Shown here piece by piece: positions 35,950 to 47,266 of a stretch of 64,000 nucleotides of DNA. The stretch comes from Suillus spraguei (Eukaryota > Basidiomycota > Agaricomycetes > Boletales > Suillaceae), in contig JABCPU010000231.1 of NCBI GenBank assembly GCA_016800925.1, forward strand, positions 44,220 through 108,219. The letters are read 5' to 3'. The notes beneath the pieces were generated by a model, which was not told where the DNA came from, searched no databases, and saw nothing but the letters and a program-made list of their open reading frames with translations. Each line of letters begins with the position of its first letter. Positions within the stretch are counted from its first letter, which is position 1. Position numbers and translations under genes: made by a program.

Positions 35950-37110
35950 TTATTAGAGTCGGAAGGAAAGACGTAGGAAGTGTGTGATTCTGTCCGAGCA
36001 GCGGGTGTTGGATTATCAAGGGTCGAGGTACACTTGTCGGGAACCTTCGGGAATGATAACGCGATATCACCGGGCGTTGGCAGTTTAGTTTTGCCACTGG
36101 CAGACATATATAAGTACACATTTTACAGCAGGAGTACGCTACACGTTTTGTTTGTGGGTTTACTGTGACACCTGGGTTGGTATTACTTCGCGGAACGTGT
36201 CTGAGACTTGCGTGCAACTTGACAGCGGGGCGGGGAGCTTATTTCAAACTGGACATGGATTCAGTCATGCATTGCAAGTTCACTAAAACTGAAGACCAAC
36301 ATGAAAACTGAGCTGCGACCTACGGCGAGGCCGAGCGGTTGGAAAGCAAGGGGGATGTGGCAGGGAACTGTATGAAACTGTCTAGTAAACTCCAAAAGAA
36401 ACGAGATAAAAAGACAAACATCCCATGGATCGCGAGGCTGTACAGGAGGAACTGAATTCGTACGAGAAGAAAAGTGAAAGAGTTTGCGGACATGGCGAAG
36501 GAAAACAGGTTGTTGATGGTCTGTTGTAGGCGAATAAATTTTATGCCTGGGAGAAGATACGATAACAAGCCGTTTTGCTGGGATTCTGCGCACGACAGGA
36601 CGACGGGTTGCGTCAGACTGTAATGATTCACGTGAATCGGCATGATCGTGAAGGTGATAGTGGGATACATATGCAAATTGGCATGGATCTTCAAAAGAAG
36701 CTCAGTGCAGAAAAGATGGTTTCATGCAGGTGAATGTGGACTTTGGTTTGTGCAGGGTGGACTGTATGGAAAGCAGAGCAGGGGCAATGTTGAATATATA
36801 GATATCGGGATCACCGTTCCATAGGTCGTGTAAGCTAATTGAAGTAAGTCGGGTGAGGGTATGAGGGTGTGGACAACGGCGCCGAGGCCATGGGAGGCAA
36901 GGAGCTGAAGAGACTCGAAGAACCAAAGCTTGATGGTTGCGTTATCGTAAGCACTGATGAGGAGGGCGCCGTTAAATAAAAGTGCTAGACTCGTCACAAT
37001 CTGGGTATGCCCTGAGTCACGCTGTCGAATCGCCTGACCGCAAGTGCCAAAGCAGCGTACTGTCGGCAGAGATATCAATACAGGCAATACCTCGTGAGTG
37101 GGCTTCAAAT
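35950..37110 (-). pseudogene. WD40 family-2 pseudogene W3
   Basis: Degenerate copy most similar to W1. The second exon is still recognisable (IPAKRLVIVSSPRHK, SSRTNSVPPVQPRDPWD), as are the last blades of exon 1. The propeller carries an internal deletion near 37015-37060. Exon 4 is split by a solo LTR at 36006-36224. Everything upstream of about 37118 is lost where a LINE tail was inserted. There is no start codon and no complete open frame. Confidence 0.75.
36006..36224. mobile_element. Solo LTR, 219 bp, with 5-bp target duplication
   Basis: It begins TGTTGGATTATC and ends CAACTTGACA (TG..CA), and is flanked by GCGGG on both sides (36001-36005 and 36225-36229). Gene W1 shows the empty site (CGAGCGGCGGGGCGG). 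It contains a TATA-like ACATATATAAG. A second member of the family is at 57157-57395. It sits in exon 4 of pseudogene W3. Confidence 0.85.
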
Positions 37111-37118
37111 CTATACAT

Positions 37119-37574
37119 ACGAATAGCGAAATCCCCAACGGCGCGTTGCCCAGCATGCGAAAACCATGACGAAACGGTACACCACTTCATCCTAGTCTGC
37201 CCAGCATACGTGAACCAGAGAGAACAAATGAGGAAAGAAGTCGGAGCAAGACAATGCAAAATCGAGTACCTGCTGAACGAAAGCAAGGGAATGAGAGCAA
37301 CGTTGACGTACATCGCGCGCACGAGAAGATTGGAACAAACCTTCGGAGATGTAACCCCCCCAGCGGAAAAGGAGAAGGAATAGAGGAAACGCGACAACAA
37401 GTCGCACAAATCATATCAAGAGCCTGAAGAAGGCCCTAACGTCCGCGCGCAAGCCAGGACCACTGTATAGCATAGACAACCAAAAAACGGACCAAAGCAT
37501 ACACGAATAGATTAGATGTACAGTAGGTAGTGTCCATCATAGGGCATAGCCCCAACGGACAATAAACAAGGATC

Positions 37575-37600
<26 letters not shown>
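37119..37600 (+). mobile_element. 5'-truncated LINE (non-LTR retrotransposon) tail
   Basis: The plus-strand frame ends the ORF2 protein with a CCHC finger (CPACENHDETVHHFILVCPA) and stops at about 37383. About 190 bp of 3' UTR and a run of roughly 28 A follow, ending at 37600. It is flanked by AAATCTATACAT on both sides (about 37107-37118 and 37600-37611), as expected for target-primed insertion. Only the last 80 or so codons are present, so it is dead on arrival. Confidence 0.8.
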
Positions 37601-37605
<5 letters not shown>

Positions 37606-37611
37606 ATACAT

Positions 37612-39230
37612 TAGTGGTAGTCAGAGCGACCGATTATGGAGCAATTCTGTGTGTGATTATGAGACGATTCAAAATTCGAAATTGCGTGAAAATCGCTTGT
37701 CAGCTGCAGCTGCAGCTGCGAGAACGGACTTTCAATGCGATTCTGGTTGGATTCATGAACTTATCTATGTATGCTAAGTACTACCTTTACAGGTGAATTA
37801 TTATATAAACTCTGTTTCGGACACACCAGCGACACGGACTACTCAAGATGTCACAACGAACGCAAAGGCAAGTGCAAGTACAAAATCTAATTATGTTTGC
37901 GTTGCAGGTAAAGAAAAAAACGAGCTCAAATCCGCCTGCGTCGCCAACGGAGGCTTGAAAGTCTTACAGGACATGAGTTCAACAGCTCAGATGGTGTTCT
38001 TGAGAATGGAGACTCATCCTTTTCAGACTTGAACTCCAATACTAGTATGTCCATGAGTTCCGACTCGAGTTCTCTCACCACTGGCTCCTTGTCTTCTACC
38101 TCCGAGTCAGACACCAATGAACCTTCAGGCGACTCGTCTGTATACTCAGATCCATCCAGTTTGAGTATTGTGTCCAGGCTAAACTCAAGCACCGACTCAG
38201 ACACAGAATCTGAATCAGGATCAAACCCTGACTCAGGCACCGAGGCTGATGACAAGCTTGATGCAAGTGCACCCACTGCAGAGGCACAACTTGGCGAGCT
38301 TGTGCGTGAATTCATTCGTGGTTCCTATTCACACCGCTACCAGATGGCTTGCACAAGAACGTCCCAGAACCAAATGATGTCATACATCTGCATTCGGTTT
38401 TTGATCTTTCGCACCTATGCTTGTCGCAGTGCTTTTGCTTTTTGAGGTGCCGAGTGCAATTTTGAATGCACAGCCATACTCCTCGTGGCCATCAAACAGA
38501 ACCTTGCAGAGTGCACAGTGGTGTTCAGTTTTCTTTGCCCCTCCTCCATTTTAAGTTGATGCATTCACACCTGGCTCAGGGCATAATCCCTGGCGTCATC
38601 AGATGTCACAGCACTGACCGGGGACTGAGTCAAAGTATCTGTCCAGCTAACAGTTTCTAAGGTAAGGTGAGTTATAATTTTATATAAATAAGAGAAATAT
38701 GGTTGAATTTACAGTGTAGAATCCGATTCATAATTGCGAGGCGCTTCGACGATTAAGCCCGATTATATCCACACTCGGAACAATGGTGGCATTGACACGG
38801 ACCTAGCGATGGATCTCGATACAAATTTCGCATGAACATCTCCTTTGGCAAGCCAGTGGCGACGGGCTGCATAACTTGGCAAGGACGCATCATTAACGCT
38901 ACGTCATTAACGTGACGTAATGTGCGAAGATTTTTGTCTGGCTTCTCCCAAGGACTCGTGACTCACTCCCAATCACATTGCAACAGCTCTCCTCAGTGCT
39001 CAGCAATGCTTGCCACACTATCTATGATAGGTGGCATCTCTACGGAAATGATCGTGAGTCAAGTCAATGAATGTTTGAACCATTGGTAACTAGGTGAATT
39101 GTATTGAAATTCCTGCCACTTGCCAGGCAAACCGTCTCTTACCGAGAGGTCAAATCCTTGCACTCATGTTGTGACTCGGATCGGAGCTACCTCATCATTG
39201 CTTTCTCAAGGGGGACGTTTCAATATAGTA
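37612..39230. other. Spacer with a Ser/Asp-rich ORF remnant
   Basis: Apart from the frame listed at 37930-38445, no gene is seen. The stretch from 38450 to 39230 is ordinary intergenic sequence upstream of the aspartic protease, broken at 39241 by a LINE tail. A perfect CAGCTGCAGCTGCAGCTG repeat lies at about 37700-37717. Confidence 0.35.
37930..38445 (+). pseudogene. Ser/Asp-rich ORF, possibly a transposase N-terminal remnant
   Basis: One frame is open from about 37925 to 38445. It starts with a basic stretch (RLRRQRRLESL), continues with a long S/D/T-rich acidic stretch, then LVREFIRGSYSHRYQM. The ending resembles the N-terminal part of Harbinger-like transposases in mushrooms, but this is memory without a search. 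Upstream the frame meets a stop just before an A7 run, and there is no DDE domain, so it is a remnant or a very short gene. Confidence 0.3.
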
Positions 39231-39240
39231 CATGCCACGG

Positions 39241-39478
39241 TTTTTTTTTTTTTTTTTTTTTTTGATCCTTGTTTATTGTCCGTTGGGGCTATGCCCTATG
39301 ATGGACACTACCTACTGTACATCTAATCTATTCGTATATGCTTTGGTCCGTTTTTTGGTTGTCTATGCTATACAGTGGTCCTGGCTTGCGCGCGGACGTT
39401 GGGGCCTTCTTCAGGCTCTTGATATGATTTGTGCGACTTGTTGTCGCGTTTCCTCTATTCCTTCTCCTTTTCCGCTGC
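39241..39478 (-). mobile_element. 5'-truncated LINE tail, second copy, inverted
   Basis: A T23 run on the plus strand starts the element (poly(A) tail of a minus-strand insertion). It is followed by sequence matching the 3' UTR of the LINE at 37119-37600 nearly base for base for about 210 bp. It is flanked by CATGCCACGG on both sides (39231-39240 and 39479-39488). The insertion is about 85 bp upstream of the aspartic protease ATG. Confidence 0.85.
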
Positions 39479-39564
39479 CATGCCACGGTTATCGCGTTCG
39501 CTGGCACACAACTTGAAGTATATAATGCGCTACTGAGTATGTATGATATTACCTCCGATAAGCC

Positions 39565-41048
39565 ATGTTCCTCACTGTATCCTTCTTGACACTTCTCCTA
39601 GCTTTGTCAATCACGGGATCGCCCCTTGAAGTTCGCAATTCCCCCATCATTATCCCCCTTACCAGGAGTCTGAACTTCTTCAATGGTACTACTGACCTCG
39701 TGCAACACGATAAAGCTCGTGTGGCGGCCTTCAGGGACTACAATACGCATGGCCGACGTGCCGAAAGCATTCCTACACCATTCGACAGTTTTGGTGGATA
39801 CAGCGTAGAAATTGGCGTTGGCAGCCCCCCACATCCTGTTAGTTCAACATTGAGAAAACACGCGGCTGCTAATGTATTATTGAAGACAAATTGGCTGTCG
39901 CCTCCGCTAGCGCGGTTACATGGATTGGCGCCCGCACTCCATATGACAAAACCGGCGTCGACACCACAGTGCGTGTGGGGGAAACCTACGGTGGTGGGGG
40001 GTTTCTTAGTATCCACTTCTCTGGTATGACATACAACAATATCATAAGTTGAAAATACCTACAATTATATATAGGAACTTTCTTAATCAATACCGTCACT
40101 CTCGGTCATGGGCTCACCATTCCCAACTACGCACTCGCTGTTGCTTCTACTTTGAGGAACTTCGGAATCTATGAAGGTATCCTTGGCATCGGGCCTCGAG
40201 ATTTGACAGCCAACACCCTGATAGATGACCCGCCTGCCACGTATTCAACTTTTACTGACTGGCTGGTTACCGCAGGTGCCATTCGTCAGAACATTGTTGG
40301 TATCTTTTTCCAGCCCATCACTGGGAATGGAGACACCAATGTCGGAGAGCTGGCCTTTGGTGAACCTGACTATACCAAATGCACTAGTAACATTATATAC
40401 ACGTGAGCTTCAGTTCCTAGATCAATCCAGACTCTTAGTAATTATGTTGTTTCAGTGATGTCACCAACAACCCCCGCTCAAAGAAGTACTGGGGTATCGA
40501 TCAGAGAATCACTTACGGTGACACGGACATCTTGCTACCCACTGCTGGTGTCATCGATACTGGCAGCAGCTTTATTTACATTACCCCGGTGTGTATTTAG
40601 AGTGCAGCAAGTAATAATGGTTTAATCAGCGTTCAATAGATGCCTATGGCAGGTACCGGGCTGCAACCGGCGCTACTATCGATCAGCCGACTGGTCTTCT
40701 GCGTATTACCCCTGACCAGTACAATGCCCTAAAGGACTTGAAGTTCTATATTGGCAAAGTATGTCAATTCTGTCAGCCCTCACACCCCTTGTTCACCGTT
40801 TTGCACAGGGAGTCTTCAGTCTCATCCCCAACGCCCAAATCTGGCCTCGTTCTCTCAACTACAAGACTCCTGGTGCTGAGAACGATGGCATATACCTCAT
40901 CATTAAAGGCCTAGGTACATCAACTGGCACAGGGTTTGACTTTATTATTGGCTACACATTTATGCAGCGCTTCTACACTATTTTAGATCGAGATAACCGC
41001 AAGGTCGGTTTTGCCCTGACCTCATTCACTTATGCCACTACCAACTAA
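39565..41048 (+). CDS. Secreted A1 aspartic protease, polyporopepsin-like, first active-site motif lost
   Basis: The N-terminus is a signal peptide (MFLTVSFLTLLLALSITGSP) followed by a propeptide ending in GRR. Exons: 39565-39837, 39886-40023, 40075-40402, 40456-40588, 40640-40758, 40809-41048. Mature landmarks are YSVEIGVGSPP, VTWIGARTPYDKTGVDT, EGILGIGPRDLT, TAGVIDTGSSFIYITP and PNAQIWPRSL. The second catalytic motif DTGSS is intact. The first, normally DTGS just before VTWIGA, reads ASAS, so the usual catalytic Asp is absent and the protein may be inactive. The frame closes only if one C is added to the C6 run at 39825-39830 and one to the C4 run at 40584-40587, probably consensus errors. 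A LINE tail sits just upstream. Confidence 0.7.
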
Positions 41049-41777
41049 TGTGTAATTGCCAAAATATACAAGGGATTGTGTTTCTGACGCAAAACAGCAT
41101 ACGGATTTGTATGGGTGGTTGAATCCAGTCGCATCTTGAGTCTCAACAACGTCAATTAGAACCATGAGACCCGCAATTCACAGCTTTCGTAGACCATACT
41201 AGCGAACATGGAATCTTATTTCAGTTCGGACAGCTTGATTGTGTGTTCATCGTTCTTTCTCCTTTTTGTGCTCTTCTATGAACTACCATGGCAACTTCTA
41301 CTTCCTTTCATGGCGTCATGGGTGTCCAATTCCATTCACCCTGCTGTGTTGCTGCATTGTGTTGCTGCGTGTTCATAGCTCGATCTCCTATTTAGGATAC
41401 AGTGCTAAAAATTAACACTGGGAGTCAGCGGTAATCTACTTACCAACAAAAATCGCGACCGGTATGAATGAGAGCGGTGTAAAAATATGGATAGCAAGAC
41501 GGGCGAGCTGCCGCTACGGTGACAGAGGGTTCGTGCCTGGGCATCTATGGAAACGAGGCAGGTTGACGCAGTGAAGTGGCATAAAACACAAAAAACATCT
41601 CTGCAGCTTAGAGCCAGACACCCACAATCCCTCCAAAGTCCACCTCAGTAGCGCCCAAACCCTTCAACCTCTAGAGCTCATTCCTGGTTACAGCGATGCT
41701 TTGTCTATGGGACTTGAAAAACAATTAGACTAGCTGTGACAGCGAGCCCCACCATAACCGATTCTCGCCGTGCCATT
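41049..41777. other. Spacer, no gene
   Basis: This is the 3' side of both the protease (+) and the WD40 gene W4 (-). Nothing is recognised in it. Confidence 0.4.
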
Positions 41778-43856
41778 CTAGTGAGAGTGATCTACACTCT
41801 CCAAGCGCCATCGCGGAGGAATCCTCAGTCTACCGTGAGACCAGCACGAGTAGTAGCAGAAGAACGCCTTGCACCAATGTACATCTGGGAGCGAATCAGT
41901 TTCAGACAACTCGGGCGATGAATGGCCTTGTGCCATATCCTGCGACACAGCAAGCTTCTGTCTCAATGGATACCGGGTGTCGTCGACTTTGATGTATTCT
42001 GGAACCTTTACAACAGCAAGTCGCTGCAGGGCACCGATCAGCAAGGAAGGAAGGAGGAGTAAGAAGATCCACATTACGGTAAACTTGCGTCCAGCTGCGA
42101 CTTCAGCAACCTGCGATTCGTGGACGGGTGCTGATTTAAGGAAGGAAATGTGGCGCTGCAGAAGCTGCATGGCTCCGTTCGAGTGGCGCAAAGTTTCCTC
42201 CTTAGGATGCGCTTGCTGCGATTGTCTGCGAGATGGGTCACGTTTGAGGTAGTAGGTGCAGTAGTGCCGTGTGGGGTACTGTGAGCTACCATACGCAGAG
42301 TGGTCGAGCGTAGAAATAGTTTCAACCTGGACACGTAGTTAATAATGCATTGTATGTTCCTCAAAAGTGCAGACTGACATCATCAAATTGAGTTATGGCC
42401 TGCCCCGAGAGAATATGGTTAGAGGGGAGGGGAGACGTAGCGGAGAACTGACGAGAGATCGTCGAGATAACAACGAATGATTCAAGATAAAGAGACGTAC
42501 ATCTAGTGGATCATGGGTCTGATCAGCAGGAACGGTTATTACGCGAGAAGGCAAGCGAAGAATTTTGCGGAGGCAGCGTAGTAAAATGGGCTGCTCCGGG
42601 TGTATTTCAGGCGGAAGCCTGTGAGCAAACGATATAACTGGTGATGTCACTTGGTGACGGCGGACTGCAGGAGAACGACAGGAGGCGGGAGACTGCAATG
42701 GCGGTGCATGAGTTGTATAAATGAAGAAAGAAAAAGAAATGCAAACATTCAGCAGGCGATTGAGCTTTGAATTTTTATTTGCACTGGCCTGTAAGGAAAT
42801 GTTGGTGCACGGATAATAATATATGCGAAAAATGCGTACACTGCCCCGTGCTTCAAGCGCACGTCCGAGGCTGGCCAGAACGTCCAATGGAGTGTTACAT
42901 ATATGGATCTTGCAACCTGTCGTGTAAGCCAATTGGCTGGAGTCTGGTGAAAGGATGAGGGTCTCGGGAGTCCGAGCATTGAAGGATGCGAGAAGTTGGC
43001 GGGACTCGAAGGCCCAGAGTTTGATGGTGTTATCATCCGCAGCACTAGCGAGGAGAGCACTATCAAATGAGAGTGCTAGACCACGAACAATTTTGGTATG
43101 CGCTTCGAAGGGGGCTCCGACAGTCTCCAGTGTCAACGCGTCAAACTCATAGATTGTTGTCGCATCGTCCAACGTGAAGGTGAATGAGGCTACGATGGTT
43201 TTGTTTCTGTTTGTCCAAAACACTGGCGCAGATGTGAAGGGCGTTTCTCCAAATTCTCCAATCCTAACGTCCAAAGTCTCTGTGTGGATATCCCACACTT
43301 CAAGGCACTTCCCTGCCTCCGACTTCACTGCGAGCTTCTTTGAGTCTGGTGAAAAACGGACCCCACCCACCCAATCAATACTCTCGAAGGGACCAGCCAC
43401 GAGCTTGCCAGTGCCTAAGCTCCAGATCCGAGTTGTGCGATCCCACGATCCGCTCACCAGAAACTTGCTATCCGGGGAGATATCTATGCAGCTGATCCCT
43501 CGCGAGTGGCCTTCGAATTGTTTTACAATTCCTGTCTCAACCTCAATGACTTTAAGCTCCCCATGGCCGATACCTCCGCCCCCTGTAATAGCCCATCGAC
43601 CATCCCTGGATACTGCCACCACCCATATTCCCCGCTCACAAACATTGCGTGCTTCCTCAATCTCCTTACCTGATTGCAGATCCCATTGCCAAGCAGTCTT
43701 ATCCCAAGAACCACTGATCATTCGTCGGCCGTCTGGAAAGTAGGATATCGACCGAATATACTTGTCATGCCCTTCCAGGGTCATTATTTGATTCAAAACC
43801 ATATTTTTTGCCGCAGCAGCGGGCTGAATCGATGTTGAAACCACAGAATGTGTCAT
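41778..43856 (-). CDS. WD40-repeat protein, family 2, gene W4
   Basis: Five exons: 43856-42840, 42692-42501, 42447-42379, 42326-42078, 42023-41778. They total 1773 nt, or 590 residues, all introns at phase 0. Exon 1 (339 codons) is the WD40 propeller, starting MTLEGHDKYIRSISYFPDG, with blades such as GSWDKTAWQWDL and GSWDRTTRIWSL. The tail shares FSATSPLP, EVAAGRKFT, DSLPDVHWCKAF and CYYSCWSHGRLR with W1. Exon 3 is 69 nt in both W1 and W4. Compared with W1, exon 4 has an extra 39 codons. The ATG at 43856 was chosen because the longer frame upstream begins with a non-ATG codon. Confidence 0.78.
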
Positions 43857-44790
43857 CGATAACGACAATGGCAAGTAGCTAAGGATTGTTCCGAATTATG
43901 TGGATGTATTCAAAGGAACAGCGCCGAGCTTCCTAGGACGCGAGGGACCTGATATCGATGGCAACCTTGAAGACGGGTGGATACTTTTCCTGCTGAAGCT
44001 CATCGTCAGTTCATCGGCACTGGAAGTTAAGAAAGTTCATGTTACCAAGGTGCTGACTTGAGGAAGGAGAACGATGAAATTTTCAATGTGAGGACTGTGC
44101 ATTGCTAATCCTCCTTGTTTGTCGGCACACAGCCATAACCAAAGTTTCTCTGTGGAAAGTGTCCATTAGACGTTTTTCATTTCCCAGGTCAAGCTGTATA
44201 TTAGTAGGGTGCTTTGTAAGTTGGAAATGTAGCACTCTGAGAACGAGCTCTCGAATGTGGAAGAGCAAATATCACTACGGCTGACTGTCAGAGGGGAAGC
44301 ACGACGAAGTTAAAGAAACAGACGCATCTGCAAGGGTCAACCGACCGCGGCATTATGAAATCTTGCGAATCGCACTACAGCCTGGCTCCTTGTTCAAGAG
44401 TAATTTTAGCATTCGGTCCGGAAGTTCTCATCACATGATTACAAAAAAGGACGTCGTCGATAGACTTCTGATGAAGGAGGAGTAACATATCAGCCATATG
44501 CCACAAGCGACAATAATCAGCACCACAGTATAAAAGAACGTACGTAACATCCGATTATTTGAAGCACCAACATTATCGGCCCTTGAGCCCATAATGCTCC
44601 CCGGTCTTGGTCTGTGCACGTTGAAATTAGGTAAAGGAGGGTCGGACACCTCGTTACGTATCCAGCCATCATCATCGATACAGGCACCTGCACGAAATAG
44701 TCATCGTCTTGACATGTGCAGGCAGGCTGTGAAGGGGTAGGCTGAGACTAAAATGTGAGTGTAATATAGATCATGACGAATCGCGAACTC
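43857..44790. other. Spacer with a possible small membrane-protein exon
   Basis: The W4 promoter region (a GTATTCAAAGGAACAGC stretch shared with the other W genes) lies at about 43905. On the minus strand 44431-44649 is an open frame with a single strong transmembrane helix (VVLIIVACGIWLIC) preceded by a polar PRPG-rich stretch. It may start upstream at an acceptor near 44692 (IDDDGWIRNEV). It has no family match that I recognise. Confidence 0.3.
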
Positions 44791-45610
44791 AAGCCTCCTC
44801 GATACCTGAGGGCGCACAGTCATTTCTAGATGACGCAGGTCTGAGGATCAGGAATGCACTGCGTATAATTGAGCATAGTGAAGCTTGGTGGGACTCCAGA
44901 AGGCAAGTAAATGCCTGACTTCATAATATTGCTACGAAGAGGACTTAGAGGAGAATATGCTACTGATGACACAGGTGGGTTGACGGTTGAAATCGTGGAC
45001 CACACAGCAGGGCATAATTCTAGCTCAAGTGCTTGACCTATTTCTCCCCATGGAAGAACACAGTTGCTCGGAGGGAAGCTCTTCGGCAAAGTGTCAAATA
45101 TCTGACGGACAAGTGCTTGAAGGAATGCAGAGGTTGAGCAACGCGAGGGTTATCGTGTAGTGACCGTCACCTGAGATTTGCCTTCACTTCAGGTAAGGGC
45201 CGCTGCCGCAAAACCTGATGTACAACTAGGGCACAGCAGTACGCTGATGGAATACTCAGTGTAGATGCCATCGGCTCGGTTCTCGACTTGCAATACAACA
45301 CAATCAAGCAGGGTGACCAGCAAAACCTTGTAGGCTGCTCACATCGACCAGCTCCATTAAAAAAAAACTACGCGGATACAATTTTGCACAGTTAAATCTG
45401 GGGGCGCAACTTAAATCTGAGAAGCACAGTTGGTGCCCTGCACGAAATAATAGTCAGGGACAGACAAGAACGATGAAAAAGGCAAGATACACATTAATCA
45501 TAGTTGACCGCAACAATTCTCCAGCTAATTTAATCTCTAACCTCGCTGGAGTCAAATCGAGTTGTCAACGTCGAGTCGACTGGTCTGAGGTCAAAAGTCA
45601 ATGTTTGTTT
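44790..45610 (-). pseudogene. Nup188 pseudogene with promoter remnant
   Basis: From about 44790 to 45330 the plus strand aligns with NUP188 at about 6890-7600. Examples are CAGGTGGGTTGACGGTTGA against CAAGTGGGTTAATGGTTGA, a CTCCCCATGG.AGAACACAG stretch against CTCCCCGTGGACGAACGCAG, and ACAACTAGGGC against ACGACTAGGGC. At 45490-45530 a stretch aligns with the NUP188 start region (TACACATTAATCATAGTTGA against TACACATCTATAAGAGTCGA). The middle is deleted and no frame is open. The gypsy element begins 144 bp further on. Confidence 0.7.
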
Positions 45611-45753
45611 GTTCCTATTTGATCCGGTTATTCAGTTGCCTCACAGGCTACCAAACAGCCGTGACTAGCGTACATTGTCATTGTACTACATGATAATCCT
45701 CTGAACCTCTGAATCAAAATATTCCTCGGAGCACCAAGAGCAATCACTGGGAC

Positions 45754-46229
45754 TGTTACAGTCGTACATGCCCCTATTCATTTTCCATTTATACTCTTAC
45801 TTGTATATCATGTCACATGACTCTGACTCATATGCTCAATGCATCTGTACAATGCATGCCTTCCTTATTAGGATATGCAGTTACATTCTCATGGTTACCT
45901 GGTCTGTGCGCATATATCTACCTATTTAAGCACAGTGTACTTGTAGTAGATTCCCTACTTTAATCTTACTGGGTTTTACCTGGAATTTCCTTCGCTTAGG
46001 TCTCCAACCTAAGTCGTCCTTGAATCGCCTCTAAGTCTAAGCACTCCTTAGTCTTAGTCTCTATTCTCGTAAAGAACCTCTCAGACTTATCCTTGAGGCC
46101 AGACCCTTGATCGTACTCGGAATGCGTTCCTTGTGCTTTCACCTTGTCCTCTTCTGGACATTGTAGAACTTCCCAGCAGACCGACTGTGTCTTTTCACTG
46201 TCGCTGGTGACACCACCCCAGTCGTAACA
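45754..46229 (+). repeat. 5' LTR of the gypsy element
   Basis: 476 bp from TGTTACAGT to CGTAACA, with inverted termini TGTTAC/GTAACA. It contains the promoter region (CTATTTAAGC). The paired LTR is at 52850-53322. Confidence 0.9.
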
Positions 46230-46429
46230 AAAGATTAAAGTCTATTTTGATCGTCGACTATCCAGTCTTCGACCCCGAACCCTGATTGCTTAGATAAGCA
46301 GATTAGTGTATGCGTACGCTAAACCGATTGTCAAGAGAAGCCCTCTGACAGAAGACAAGCCCTAACGGACAGCAAGACAGCACATGTAGGCATTGAGAAC
46401 GTATAACTCACCAAGACAAATCACCAACT

Positions 46430-47266
46430 ATGGCGACCAAAGAATTCGAATATAAGATCGGCCAGCCAAAAGCTTTTGATGGAGATCGCGACAATTCTCG
46501 CGAATTCATCCAGTCATGTAATCTTCACTTTGATATCAATGAAAAGCTCTACACTACCGACAAACAGAAGATAATTTTCATAACATCCTTCATGACCGAA
46601 AGGAATGCCAAATCCTGGAAAGAGCAATTCCTTGACCATGCTCAATCAACCGACACTTCCGGACAAAAAGTTGGTTATGGGACAATGGTAGATTTTATGA
46701 AAAGTTTCAAAGAAGCCTTCGAACCGGTGGATACCAAAGGAACCGCACTCACGAAACTCAGGGACCTTAAACAAGGAAGTGGAGATCTTCACACCTACAT
46801 CGCTGATTTCGAGGCACTTGCAGCCAAGGCTCATATCACTGATAACGCAACAAAGATCCAATTCTTCCAAGATGGCCTGAATTGGGGTATCCTTACAAAG
46901 CTTTTCGCACTAGGGGATGTTTCAGAAGTATTCCGAGACGTTGTCCTGCAATGCATGTCCATTGACAATTCCCATCATCGTCTCCAAGCCATGAGGACAC
47001 ATCATGCTCCACAACAAAAGAAGAAGAACTACAGAAACGCACGTTACATCCCCAATCGTGACTCCAACGCAATGGTCGTAGATCGAATCTCCGATACGGA
47101 GAGATCCGAATGCATGAAGAAAGGACAATGCTTCGGATGCAAGAAGACAGGACATCACATTCATAATTGTCCTGACAGAAAGAAGAAGACCCCGCTCCAA
47201 CAAACCGAAGTCAAAAAGGAAGAAGAAGATGAAGAAACTGTAAGGCGAATTGTTGAGGATTTTTGA
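46430..47266 (+). CDS. gag: Gag protein of the gypsy element
   Basis: 278 residues, intact. The central region is the retrotransposon Gag capsid domain (NAKSWKEQF, TKLRDLKQGSGDLHTYIADF), and the C-terminal zinc knuckle is CFGCKKTGHHIHNC (CX2CX4HX4C). It ends in an acidic K/E-rich stretch, and the protease frame begins in another phase at the stop. One fewer T in the run before the stop would continue the frame only briefly. Confidence 0.88.
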   Translation: MATKEFEYKIGQPKAFDGDRDNSREFIQSCNLHFDINEKLYTTDKQKIIFITSFMTERNAKSWKEQFLDHAQSTDTSGQKVGYGTMVDFMKSFKEAFEPVDTKGTALTKLRDLKQGSGDLHTYIADFEALAAKAHITDNATKIQFFQDGLNWGILTKLFALGDVSEVFRDVVLQCMSIDNSHHRLQAMRTHHAPQQKKKNYRNARYIPNRDSNAMVVDRISDTERSECMKKGQCFGCKKTGHHIHNCPDRKKKTPLQQTEVKKEEEDEETVRRIVEDF

